Below are positions 8,132-15,192 of a DNA stretch of 64,000 nt, one piece after another. A program made the position numbers and the translations under genes. Below the pieces are notes generated by a model. That model did not search any database. It was not told the DNA's origin and saw nothing but the letters and a program-made list of their open reading frames with translations. Numbering within the stretch: the first letter of the stretch is position 1; every line of letters begins with the position of its first letter. The DNA comes from Aurantimonas sp. 22II-16-19i (GTDB lineage Bacteria > Pseudomonadota > Alphaproteobacteria > Rhizobiales > Rhizobiaceae): the NCBI RefSeq assembly GCF_002088275.1, contig NZ_AQQS01000003.1:1-64000 (forward strand). Reading direction: 5' to 3'.

Positions 8132-8607
8132 GCCTTGCCAAGGATAGCCGGGCCAAGGATAGCCGGCAGATCGCCGGGCCGGCCCGCTACGACGAGGACT
8201 TCACCGCCTGGGCCTTCGAACAGGCCGAGCTTTTGCGGCGCGGCCAGCTCGCCGATGCCGATCTGCCCCATCTCGCCGAGGAGATCGAGAGCTTGGGAAA
8301 CGAGCAGATCCACGCGCTGGAGTCTTTCTACACCCTGCTGATCTTTCATCTTCTGAAGTGGCAGTTTCAGCCAGACCGGCGGTCGCGGTCGTGGGATCTG
8401 ACGATCTACAACGCGCGAGACCAGATCGCCCGTCGGGAAAAGCGCAATCCGACGCTGCGCGCTGGCGCAGAAGAGATCGTCAAGGACATCTATTCCCAAG
8501 CCCGCGGTTCGGCTGCCAAGGAAACCGGCCTGTCGATCGACACCTTCCCCGGGAACTGTCCCTATTCGCTCGACTTCCTGCGCGACCAGAACGCGATGCC
8601 GGAGTGA
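8128..8607 (+). CDS. DUF29 family protein, copy 1
   Basis: A 159-residue DUF29 protein of unknown function. It has the family blocks FTAWAFEQAELLRRG, LAEEIESLG, LLIFHLLKWQFQP..RSRSW, and the C-terminal FPGNCPYSLDFLRDQ. The N-terminus carries a perfect 15-bp tandem duplication (8137-8151 and 8152-8166) that encodes AKDSRAKDSR. The predicted protein is soluble and all-helical, with no signal peptide. ATG at 8128 overlaps the stop of the macro-domain remnant. By its N-terminus and C-terminal LDFLR it groups with copy 4. First of the array between lutA and lutB. Confidence 0.86.
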   Translation: MSLAKDSRAKDSRQIAGPARYDEDFTAWAFEQAELLRRGQLADADLPHLAEEIESLGNEQIHALESFYTLLIFHLLKWQFQPDRRSRSWDLTIYNARDQIARREKRNPTLRAGAEEIVKDIYSQARGSAAKETGLSIDTFPGNCPYSLDFLRDQNAMPE

Positions 8608-8611
8608 GACG

Positions 8612-9070
8612 ATGAGCAACGCCCCCCGGATCGAACCCGCCGACGATCTCTACGAAAAGGATGGATACGCCTGGTCGAAGCGCGAGGCCGGACTCCTGCG
8701 CCAGCGCCGCCTCGGCGAGATCGATCTGGAGAACGTCATCGAGGAGATCGCGAGCGTGGGGAGATCGGAACGAAGGGCCATCGTCTCGAGCTACCGCCTC
8801 ATCGCGATGCATCTTCTCAAGTGGCAGCATCAGCCCGAGTGGCGCTCCAGATCATGGCGGAACACGATCAACCGCGAGCGCGGCACGCTCGAAATCGACG
8901 AGGCGAGGAACCCGTCGCTCGCCGCGCATCCCGAGGAGCAGATCGACGAAGCGTATCGCGCTGCGAGAAAGGACGCCGCCGACGAGACCGACCTGCCGCT
9001 CGCGACCTTCCCCGAAAACTGCCCCTATACAGCCGAGCAATTGCGCAACCGCGACTTCCTGCCGGAGTGA
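8612..9070 (+). CDS. DUF29 family protein, copy 2
   Basis: A 152-residue DUF29 paralogue beginning MSNAPRIEPADDLYEKDGY. It shows WSKREAGLLRQRR, VIEEIASVG, AMHLLKWQHQPEWRSRSW and FPENCPYTAEQLRNRDFLPE. It is very close to copy 3: the first 25 residues differ at one position (Asp12 versus Asn12), which indicates recent duplication. It starts 4 bp after the stop of copy 1; the shared junction ccggagTGAgacgATGag provides a GGAG site overlapping the previous stop, so translation is probably coupled along the array. Function unknown. Confidence 0.87.
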   Translation: MSNAPRIEPADDLYEKDGYAWSKREAGLLRQRRLGEIDLENVIEEIASVGRSERRAIVSSYRLIAMHLLKWQHQPEWRSRSWRNTINRERGTLEIDEARNPSLAAHPEEQIDEAYRAARKDAADETDLPLATFPENCPYTAEQLRNRDFLPE

Positions 9071-9074
9071 GACG

Positions 9075-9533
9075 ATGAGCAATGCCCCCAGAATCGAGCC
9101 CGCCGACAATCTCTACGAGAAGGACGGTTACGCCTGGTCGAAGCGCGAGGCCGAACTCTTGCGCCAGCGTCGCTTTGCCGAGATCGACTGGGAGCATGTT
9201 ATCGAGGAGATCGAGAGCGTGGGCCATTCCCAATGGCGCGAACTGAAATCCAACTATCGGCTGATCATACTGCATCTGTTGAAGTGGCAATATCAACCGG
9301 AACGACGGTCGCGATCTTGGACAGACACCATCAGGACGCAAAGAAACAACGTCGAATCGAACGAAGACGACAGCGCGTCGCTGGCAGCGGAGGCCGAGGA
9401 CATCGTGGCCAAAGCCTACGGTCTTGCCCGCAGGCAAGCAGCTCGCGAAACGGGCCTCCCGCTCGCGACCTTCCCGGACATCTGCCCCTACACGATCGAG
9501 CAACTGCGCGACCACGACTTTCTGCCGGAGTGA
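9075..9533 (+). CDS. DUF29 family protein, copy 3
   Basis: A 152-residue paralogue of copy 2 with the same length and start (MSNAPRIEPADNLYEKDGY), diverging mainly in the middle third (residues ~50-115). Motifs: WSKREAELLRQRR, VIEEIESVGHSQWRELKS, ILHLLKWQYQPERRSRSW, FPDICPYTIEQLRDHDFLPE. Four bases separate it from copy 2, with the same junction sequence. The retained reading frame and conserved surface motifs argue that it is expressed and selected. Function unknown. Confidence 0.87.
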   Translation: MSNAPRIEPADNLYEKDGYAWSKREAELLRQRRFAEIDWEHVIEEIESVGHSQWRELKSNYRLIILHLLKWQYQPERRSRSWTDTIRTQRNNVESNEDDSASLAAEAEDIVAKAYGLARRQAARETGLPLATFPDICPYTIEQLRDHDFLPE

Positions 9534-9537
9534 GACG

Positions 9538-10011
9538 ATGAGCCTCGCCAAGGACAAGCCGTACTACCCCAATCCCTCCGACTACGAGGACGACGTCCAC
9601 TCCTGGGCCTTCGAGCAGGCGCAACTGCTGCGTCTCGGCCGCTTCTCGGAGGTCGATCTGCCGAACGTCATCGAGGAATTAGAAAGCCTCGGGCGGGAGA
9701 TCGAGATCCAGCTCGAGACGGCCTATTGCGACCTGATCGCCGGCTTGCTGGAGTGGAACGCGGCTCCCGAGAACCGTACCATCGAACTCTCGAAGACCAT
9801 CCGAAACGCGCGTTTCAGCATTCGCCAGGAAGAACGGGACAGCAAGTCGCTGCGAAACCGGGCGAAAGCGATAGTGGATGAGGTCTATTCGCAGTCGGTG
9901 AGGCAAGCCATGATCGCGACGGGACGGCCCCGCAGCGTTTTCCCGATCGCGTGCCCATACGAACTGGACTTCTTGCGCAATCCGGACTCATTCCCTGGAG
10001 ACGCAGACTGA
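9538..10011 (+). CDS. DUF29 family protein, copy 4 (divergent)
   Basis: A 157-residue DUF29 member related to copy 1 by its N-terminus (MSLAKD, SWAFEQAQLLRLG). The block after VIEELESLG is unlike the others: the LLKWQ..P..RSRSW motif of copies 1-3 and 5 has become LLEWNAAPENRT. The C-terminal CPYELDFLRNPDSFPGDAD also departs from the QLRxxDFLPE tail. The stop codon overlaps the ATG of copy 5 as TGATG. The specific changes in the best conserved block suggest a different binding property or relaxed selection. Confidence 0.82.
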   Translation: MSLAKDKPYYPNPSDYEDDVHSWAFEQAQLLRLGRFSEVDLPNVIEELESLGREIEIQLETAYCDLIAGLLEWNAAPENRTIELSKTIRNARFSIRQEERDSKSLRNRAKAIVDEVYSQSVRQAMIATGRPRSVFPIACPYELDFLRNPDSFPGDAD

Positions 10012-10325
10012 TGGGCGAACGGCATCGCCGTGCTCACCTCGCGACATTGAGCGGACTCATGACGCATCTTCTGAAGTGGCAGTACCAGCCTCAGCGGCGT
10101 TCCCGCTCTTGGCAGAACACGATCGAGAGAGCCAGAGTGGAGATCCTCAAGAGAGAACATCTCAGCCCAAATCTGGCAAAGGATGCTCGCGACTTCGCGG
10201 AGATCGTCTACGAGAGGGCGCGTGGCGACGCCGCCGATGAGACTGGCCTGCCGCTTGCGATGTTCCCGGAACGTTGTCCATATGCAGCCGACCAGCTGCG
10301 TGATCAGGACTTCCTGCCGGGGTGA
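10011..10325 (+). CDS. DUF29 family protein, copy 5 (N-terminally truncated)
   Basis: A 104-residue reading frame that begins in the middle of the DUF29 domain. MGERHRRAHLATLSGLMTHL aligns with the region starting near residue 48 of copies 2 and 3, then LLKWQYQPQRRSRSW and CPYAADQLRDQDFLPG follow intact. About the first 47 residues are missing. The new start overlaps the copy 4 stop as TGATG, so it may still be made by translational reinitiation. It could be a functional short form or an early pseudogene; the frame beyond the truncation is clean. Confidence 0.65.
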   Translation: MGERHRRAHLATLSGLMTHLLKWQYQPQRRSRSWQNTIERARVEILKREHLSPNLAKDARDFAEIVYERARGDAADETGLPLAMFPERCPYAADQLRDQDFLPG

Positions 10326-10329
10326 GTCG

Positions 10330-10417
10330 ACGAGCGACGGATCCAAGTTCGAACACCCCCGACATCTGCCTCTATACCACCGACCAGCTTCGCGACCGCG
10401 ACACCCTGCCCGAATAG
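10330..10417 (+). pseudogene. remnant of a sixth DUF29 copy
   Basis: After the copy 5 stop the usual junction recurs in degraded form (ccggggTGAgtcgACGag at 10317-10334), with the expected ATG changed to ACG at 10330. About 30 bp later, in a shifted frame, 10361-10417 encodes DICLYTTDQLRDRDTLPE followed by TAG, a clear match to the C-terminal tail of copy 3 (DICPYTIEQLRDHDFLPE). The whole centre of the gene is gone. lutB starts 10 bp after this remnant. Confidence 0.72.
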
Positions 10418-10426
10418 GCCCTTGCC

Positions 10427-11854
10427 ATGCAGATCACCTCACAGACCTTCAAGGCGAACACCGTCAAGGCGCTCGCCGACGTCGACCTCCAGCGAGCGCT
10501 GCGCCACGTCGAGAAGGGCTTCATCGGCAAGCGCCAGAAGGCCGCCGACGCCCTGCCCGAATTCGACGCGCTGCGCGACAATGCGGTCGAGATCAAGAAC
10601 CACACGCTGAAGCACCTCGATCTCTACATCGAGGCCTATGTGGCGAAGGTCGAGGCGTCGGGCGGCAAGGTGCATTTCGCCGAGGATGCCGACCATGCGC
10701 GGCGGATCTTCCTCGACATCGCGAGGCGCCGGAAGGCGAAGACCGTGACCAAGGGCAAGACGATGATCTCCGAGGAGATCGGCCTCAACGCCTTCCTGGA
10801 GGAAAACGGCATCGTTCCCGTCGAGACCGATCTCGGCGAATACATCATCCAGCTGCGCGGCGAGCATCCGAGCCACATCATCGCGCCTGCGGTCCACATC
10901 AACCGGGATCAGGTCGAAGCCGACTTCCGCAAGTTCCACGTCCATCTGGACCCAAAGCGGGACCTCGTGAAGCCGGAGACCCTGCTGTCCGAGGCCCGCC
11001 AGATCCTGCGCCAGAAATACGGCGAGGCGGATATCGGCGTCACCGGCGCGAACTTCCTCATCGCCGAGACGGGCACCTCGGTCATCGTCACCAACGAGGG
11101 CAATGGCGATCTAACCCAGTTGATGGGCAAGTGCCACGTGGTGCTGGCCTCGCTGGAAAAACTCGTGCCGACCCTGGAGGACACCGCGCAGATCCTGCGC
11201 GTCCTCGCCCGCTCGGCGACGGGCCAGGAGATGAGCGTCTATACGACGCTCTCCACCGGCCCGAAGCGCACCGAGGACGAGGACGGGCCGGAGGAGTACC
11301 ACGTCATCCTCCTCGATAACGGCCGCTCCAACATGCTCGGCACCGAGTTCGAGGACATGCTGCGCTGCATCCGCTGCGGCGCCTGCATGAACCACTGCCC
11401 GGTCTATCACGCCGTCGGCGGCCACTCCTATGGCTGGGTCTATCCCGGCCCGATGGGCGCGGTGCTCACACCGTCGCTGATCGGCGTCGACAAGGCCGGG
11501 CACCTGCCGAACGCCTCGACCTTCTGCGGCCGCTGCGAGGCGGTCTGCCCGATGCGCATTCCCCTGCCGAAGATGATGCGGCACTGGCGCGAGAAGGAGT
11601 TCGAGAGCCATCTGCAACCGGCCACCGCCCGCGCCGGGCTCGGCGTCTGGGCCTATCTCGCCCGCCGGCCGAAGCTCTACCGGGCGGCGGTGTCCTATGC
11701 CATGCCGGCGCTGAAGCTGCTCGCCGGCCGCAAGGGGCGGTTCCGCTCCCTGCCGCTGGCCGGCGGCTGGACAAAATGGCGCGACCTGCCGGCACCGGAA
11801 GGGCGAACCTTCATGCAGGCCTACGCCCAGAGCGGCCATGGAGATGCGAAATGA
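10427..11854 (+). CDS. lutB: lactate utilisation iron-sulfur protein LutB
   Basis: A 475-residue LutB/YkgF-type protein. The N-terminal two thirds is a LUD domain with TGANFLIAETGTSVIVTNEGN; the C-terminal third carries two 4Fe-4S motifs, CIRCGACMNHCP (Cys314/317/320/324) and CGRCEAVCPMRIP (Cys367/370/374). It transfers electrons during L-lactate oxidation to pyruvate with LutA and LutC. The ATG at 10427 has no clear Shine-Dalgarno sequence, perhaps because the original leader was replaced when the DUF29 array grew. The stop overlaps lutC as ATGA. Confidence 0.94.
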   Translation: MQITSQTFKANTVKALADVDLQRALRHVEKGFIGKRQKAADALPEFDALRDNAVEIKNHTLKHLDLYIEAYVAKVEASGGKVHFAEDADHARRIFLDIARRRKAKTVTKGKTMISEEIGLNAFLEENGIVPVETDLGEYIIQLRGEHPSHIIAPAVHINRDQVEADFRKFHVHLDPKRDLVKPETLLSEARQILRQKYGEADIGVTGANFLIAETGTSVIVTNEGNGDLTQLMGKCHVVLASLEKLVPTLEDTAQILRVLARSATGQEMSVYTTLSTGPKRTEDEDGPEEYHVILLDNGRSNMLGTEFEDMLRCIRCGACMNHCPVYHAVGGHSYGWVYPGPMGAVLTPSLIGVDKAGHLPNASTFCGRCEAVCPMRIPLPKMMRHWREKEFESHLQPATARAGLGVWAYLARRPKLYRAAVSYAMPALKLLAGRKGRFRSLPLAGGWTKWRDLPAPEGRTFMQAYAQSGHGDAK

Positions 11855-12537
11855 GCGGTTCGACGCGCGATGCGGTAATGGGACGGCTGCGGCGGGCGGT
11901 CGGAGCAAATCCTGCGAACGACGCGGAACGGCGGGCAGCCGTCGCCGCGCGGCTGTCGGACGCGCCGAAAGGCGTCATCCCCGCCCGGGGGCAATTGCCG
12001 CCGGCCGAGCGGCTCGAGCTGTTCATCCAGATGGCGACGAAGGCCGACGCGACAGTGACGCGCGTCGACGCCGCGTCGGACATTCCCGAGGAAGTCGCCG
12101 CCTATCTGCGCGAGCGCAACCTCGCACCGGCGATCAGGATGGGCCGCGATCCGCGCCTTGCCGGGCTCGACTTCTCCAGGACGACGCTCACGGTGACCAC
12201 CGGGCCGAGCGAGGGCGACGACCTGTCGAGCCTCTCCCATGCGGTGGGCGCCATCGCCGAGACCGGGACGCTGGTGCTGACGTCGGGCCCCGACAATCCG
12301 ACCAGCCTCAACTTCCTCCCCGAGTATCACCTCGTCGTCCTCGATGCGGCCGACGTCGCCGGCGACATGGAAGCGGTGCTGGCGCGCCTGAGGCAGACGC
12401 ACGGCAAGGGCACGATGCCGCGCTCGGTGAACTTCGTCACCGGCCCGTCGCGCTCGGCCGACATCGAGCAGACGCTGCTCCTCGGCGCCCATGGGCCGCG
12501 GAGCCTGCACATCCTGGTGGTGGGGGAGCCGGCCTAA
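11851..12537 (+). CDS. lutC: lactate utilisation protein LutC
   Basis: A 228-residue LUD-domain protein (YkgG/LutC family) starting MSGSTRDAVMGRLRRAVG. It carries the family segments GAIAETGTLVLTSG and HLVVLDAADVAGDMEAVL, and SRSADIEQTLLLGAHGPR near the C-terminus. The start was chosen because ATG at 11851 overlaps the lutB stop as ATGA. It completes the lactate oxidation complex. The stop codon overlaps, on the opposite strand, the stop of the convergent Uma2 gene (12534-12537), so there is no room for a separate terminator. Confidence 0.93.
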   Translation: MSGSTRDAVMGRLRRAVGANPANDAERRAAVAARLSDAPKGVIPARGQLPPAERLELFIQMATKADATVTRVDAASDIPEEVAAYLRERNLAPAIRMGRDPRLAGLDFSRTTLTVTTGPSEGDDLSSLSHAVGAIAETGTLVLTSGPDNPTSLNFLPEYHLVVLDAADVAGDMEAVLARLRQTHGKGTMPRSVNFVTGPSRSADIEQTLLLGAHGPRSLHILVVGEPA

Positions 12538-13160
12538 ACGAGCAGCGGGCCCGGCACGAAGTCGATGCCGTCGAAGATCTCGGCGAGCGGCAGCACGATC
12601 CCGAGCGCCGGGATCGCGACTTCCTGATCGAGCCCCATGACGCGCCGTTCGTCGAGCCAGCCACCGTCCGCCTCGTCCGACCGCTCGAAGACATAGACCT
12701 CGGGGCGGTTCGGCTCGACATAGAGGATCGTGCGGATCGACGGCACGGCCTTGTATTCGACGAGCTTTGCCGCCCGGTCGAAATCGCGGGTGGATGGCGA
12801 AAAGACCTCCACGACGAGGACCGGTTTCACGGCCACCAGATCGCTCGGACTGCGCACACCGCAATCGACTCCAGCGTCGGGCCGCCTGATCTGATCGTGT
12901 CGCGTCTTGACGCAATAGTCCGCCGTGAAGGCCTTGCAAGGGTGACCCTTGAGACGCTGGCGAAGCTCCGCAAGAACGTTCAGGACGATGGTGTCGTGGC
13001 GGGCGGTCGCCCCGGTCTTCATCTTCACCGGCTCGCCACAGACGAACTCGTAACGGCCCGGCCGGCCTTCCTGCCAGACCAGAAACTCTTCGATCGTCCA
13101 GTGCTTCTGCGCGTCCTGGCTCACGAAAACCTCGAACGGCCTTGAAAACGACCTGCGCAA
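12534..13160 (-). CDS. Uma2 family (DUF820) nuclease-like protein, second copy
   Basis: About 208 residues with a canonical Uma2 pattern: WTIEEFLVWQEGRPGRYEFV at the N-terminus, RRPDAGVDCG with the core Asp, VLVVEVFSPSTRDFDRAAKL with Glu and Lys, and LYVEPNRPEVYVFER. Unlike the copy in the glc operon it keeps the PD dipeptide. The true start may be the GTG at 13124 (GTG AGC CAG) rather than 13160. It converges on lutC with overlapping stops. Catalysis is inferred from the fold; biological function unknown. Confidence 0.82.
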   Translation of the reverse strand: MRRSFSRPFEVFVSQDAQKHWTIEEFLVWQEGRPGRYEFVCGEPVKMKTGATARHDTIVLNVLAELRQRLKGHPCKAFTADYCVKTRHDQIRRPDAGVDCGVRSPSDLVAVKPVLVVEVFSPSTRDFDRAAKLVEYKAVPSIRTILYVEPNRPEVYVFERSDEADGGWLDERRVMGLDQEVAIPALGIVLPLAEIFDGIDFVPGPLLV

Positions 13161-13293
13161 GATAGCAGCTTCGGACGGATCTTGCAGCCGCGATCACCGG
13201 CCAGGAGAAACTGGGCGAGCGGCGACGAAGGCCACTGGACAGATTCCCAAAGCCATGGCTCGCTTCGGCTCTTCAACAGCCGGTGACCCGCCC

Positions 13294-13953
13294 ATGCCCG
13301 TCGAACCCGCCACCCTCCTCGCCTTCGTCCTCGCCTCCCTCGTCCTCCTTGCCATTCCCGGCCCGACGGTGGTGATGGTAGTCGGCCAGGCGCTCGCCCA
13401 TGGCCGGGCGGTCGCGCTCGCCAGCGTTCTCGGCGTCGGCCTCGGCGATCTCGTCGCCGCGACCGCGTCGATCGGCGGGGTCGGCGCGCTGCTCGCGGCC
13501 TCGGCCGAGGGGTTCATGGTGCTGAAATGGGCGGGCGCGGCCTATCTGGTCTTCATGGGCGTGAAGCTCTGGCGCCACCCGCCGCAGCCCGCCGACGCGG
13601 CGGACGTGACCGCTTCGGACACCGCCGCCCAGGCCCCGGCGCAAGGCCGGCCGGCCCGGGTGTTTCGCGACGCCTTCCTGGTCACCGTCTTCAATCCCAA
13701 GGGGCTGGTGTTCTTCGCCGCCTTCGTGCCGCAGTTCGTCGATGCCGGCCGTCCCTATCTGCCGCAGGCGGCGCTCTTCGTCCTGACCTTCGTGCTCCTC
13801 GCCCTCGTCAACGCCGCCCTCTATGCGCGCCTCGCCTCCTCGGCCCGCGGGCTGCTGCGCAAGCCTCGCGCGCTCGTGGCCGCCGGCCGCTTTGGCGGTG
13901 CCTGTCTCGTCGGGGCCGGCCTCGCCTCGGCGCTGATGCGGCGCCCGGCCTGA
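13294..13953 (+). CDS. LysE/RhtB family amino-acid exporter
   Basis: A 219-residue inner-membrane protein with about six hydrophobic helices. The signature IPGPTVVMVVGQALAHGR follows the first helix, then [11 protein letters not shown] and FNPKGLVFFAAFVPQFV, all typical of the LysE/RhtB superfamily that exports amino acids or their analogues. A charged, Ala/Asp-rich loop around residues 97-120 separates helices 3 and 4. The ATG at 13294 is preferred since upstream codons lack membrane or ribosome-site features. It is not clearly in an operon with the ABC importer, 200 bp downstream. Substrate cannot be told. Confidence 0.88.
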   Translation: MPVEPATLLAFVLASLVLLAIPGPTVVMVVGQALAHGRAVALASVLGVGLGDLVAATASIGGVGALLAASAEGFMVLKWAGAAYLVFMGVKLWRHPPQPADAADVTASDTAAQAPAQGRPARVFRDAFLVTVFNPKGLVFFAAFVPQFVDAGRPYLPQAALFVLTFVLLALVNAALYARLASSARGLLRKPRALVAAGRFGGACLVGAGLASALMRRPA

Positions 13954-14154
13954 CCCGCCTACGGAGCGAGCAGCAACACCCGGGCAGAACTGCCGCCAAG
14001 TTAGGCATTCTGCGTACTATTTGGTCAGAACCGAGCCATGACGCCGGGACTCCCCATCGGCGGACGGGGAGGATGCGACGATTTCAGGCGCGTGAGCGGT
14101 TGGCATGGCCATTGCTTCGGATGCGACAGTCCCGTCCGACAAGAAGGTCTCGCC

Positions 14155-15141
14155 TTGCCGAACCAAGCCGCCGATCTCGAACTTGCCGCCGTCACCAAGG
14201 CCTATGGAGAAACGATCGCCGTCGACAAGGTCTCGCTGAAGATCCCCGCCGGCACCTATTGCTGCCTGCTCGGGCCGTCCGGCTGCGGCAAATCGTCGAC
14301 GCTGCGGATGATCGCCGGCCACGAGTTCATCTCCGACGGCGACGTGATGATCGGCAACACCGTCGTCAACGACCTGCCGCCGGCGCGGCGCGGCACGGCG
14401 ATGATGTTCCAGAACTACGCGTTGTTCCCGCATCTGTCGGTGCGCGACAACGTCGCCTTCTCGCTGAAGATGGCCGGGATCGCCAAGGCCGAGCGGCTGC
14501 GGCGCGCCGACGAACTGCTCGATCTCGTCGACATGGCGAAATACGGCGACCGCCTGCCGAGCCAGCTCTCGGGCGGTCAGCAGCAGCGCGTGGCGCTGGC
14601 GCGGGCCCTCGTCACCAACCCGACCGTTCTCCTCCTCGACGAGCCCCTCTCGGCGCTCGACCCGTTCCTGCGCATCCGCATGCGCGCCGAACTGAAGCGC
14701 TACCAGCGCGACTTCGGCATCTCCTTCGTCCACGTCACCCACAGCCAGGAAGAGGCGATGGCGCTGGCCGACATGGTGGTGGTGATGAATGACGGGCGGA
14801 TCGAGCAGGTCGGTAGCCCACGCGAGGTCTTCAACGCGCCGAAGACGGTCTTCGTCGCCAAGTTCATGGGCGGCCACAACGTCGTGCCCGAAGGCGGGAG
14901 GTCCTATGCCGTGCGGGCGGACCGGATCCGCCTTGCGAGGGCCGGCGAGCCGGGCGCCGCCGCAACGGTCACCGACGTCGAATACCAGGGCATGACCGTC
15001 CATGTGGCGATGACGCGCGAGGACGGCACCGACCTTCTCGCCACCCTTGCCGAGAGCGACTTCGACCGCGCGCCGGTCGCCGTCGGCGATACCGTCGCGG
15101 TCGCCTGGCAGCCGGCCGACCGCCACGAACTCGCGGCCTGA
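14155..15141 (+). CDS. ABC importer ATPase, PotA-like
   Basis: A 328-residue ATPase: Walker A GPSGCGKSS at residues 40-48, Q-loop MMFQNYALFPHLSV, signature LSGGQQQR, Walker B VLLLDEPLSALD, H-loop HVTHSQEEAMALAD, then a C-terminal TOBE domain. It energises the transporter formed with the three following genes. I chose the TTG at 14155 because AGAAGG lies 7 bp upstream and the product then begins just before the domain; an in-frame ATG at 14038 would add 39 residues rich in Gly/Arg/Cys with no ribosome site. First gene of a four-gene importer operon. Confidence 0.9.
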   Translation: MPNQAADLELAAVTKAYGETIAVDKVSLKIPAGTYCCLLGPSGCGKSSTLRMIAGHEFISDGDVMIGNTVVNDLPPARRGTAMMFQNYALFPHLSVRDNVAFSLKMAGIAKAERLRRADELLDLVDMAKYGDRLPSQLSGGQQQRVALARALVTNPTVLLLDEPLSALDPFLRIRMRAELKRYQRDFGISFVHVTHSQEEAMALADMVVVMNDGRIEQVGSPREVFNAPKTVFVAKFMGGHNVVPEGGRSYAVRADRIRLARAGEPGAAATVTDVEYQGMTVHVAMTREDGTDLLATLAESDFDRAPVAVGDTVAVAWQPADRHELAA

Positions 15142-15192
15142 GCCGCGCCAACCGACACCCACCCCTGAACTGCCAATGGAGGAAGCACTGCC

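Larger units (their letters stand above)
8599..9542 (+). repeat. 463-bp-spaced tandem gene array with identical 18-bp junctions
   Basis: The 18-bp junction ccggagtgagacgatgag occurs at 8599-8616, 9062-9079 and 9525-9542, exactly 463 bp apart. Each contains the stop of one DUF29 gene, the ribosome site and the start of the next. A fourth, degenerate copy is at 10317-10334. The spacing and identity point to unequal crossing-over or slipped duplication of a whole-gene unit. Confidence 0.9.

Noticed and set aside
8661-9533. Single 290-codon frame joining the second and third DUF29 genes
   Set aside because: The first part is an out-of-frame reading of copy 2; it becomes the true frame only at the ATG of copy 3 (9075).
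8599-9542. Regularly spaced identical short repeats as a CRISPR array
   Set aside because: The period is 463 bp, the intervals are coding DUF29 genes, and each repeat is simply a stop/ribosome-site/start junction. No cas genes.
1-13160. Genomic island or prophage as the source of the inserts in glc and lut
   Set aside because: No integrase, transposase, tRNA attachment site or flanking direct repeats were seen, and base composition of the inserts is not obviously different by eye.
14038-14154. N-terminal extension of the ABC ATPase from ATG 14038, or a start at ATG 14106
   Set aside because: The 14038 start adds Gly/Arg/Cys-rich residues with no ribosome site. ATG 14106 is in a different frame from the ATPase. 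TTG 14155 has AGAAGG at good spacing.
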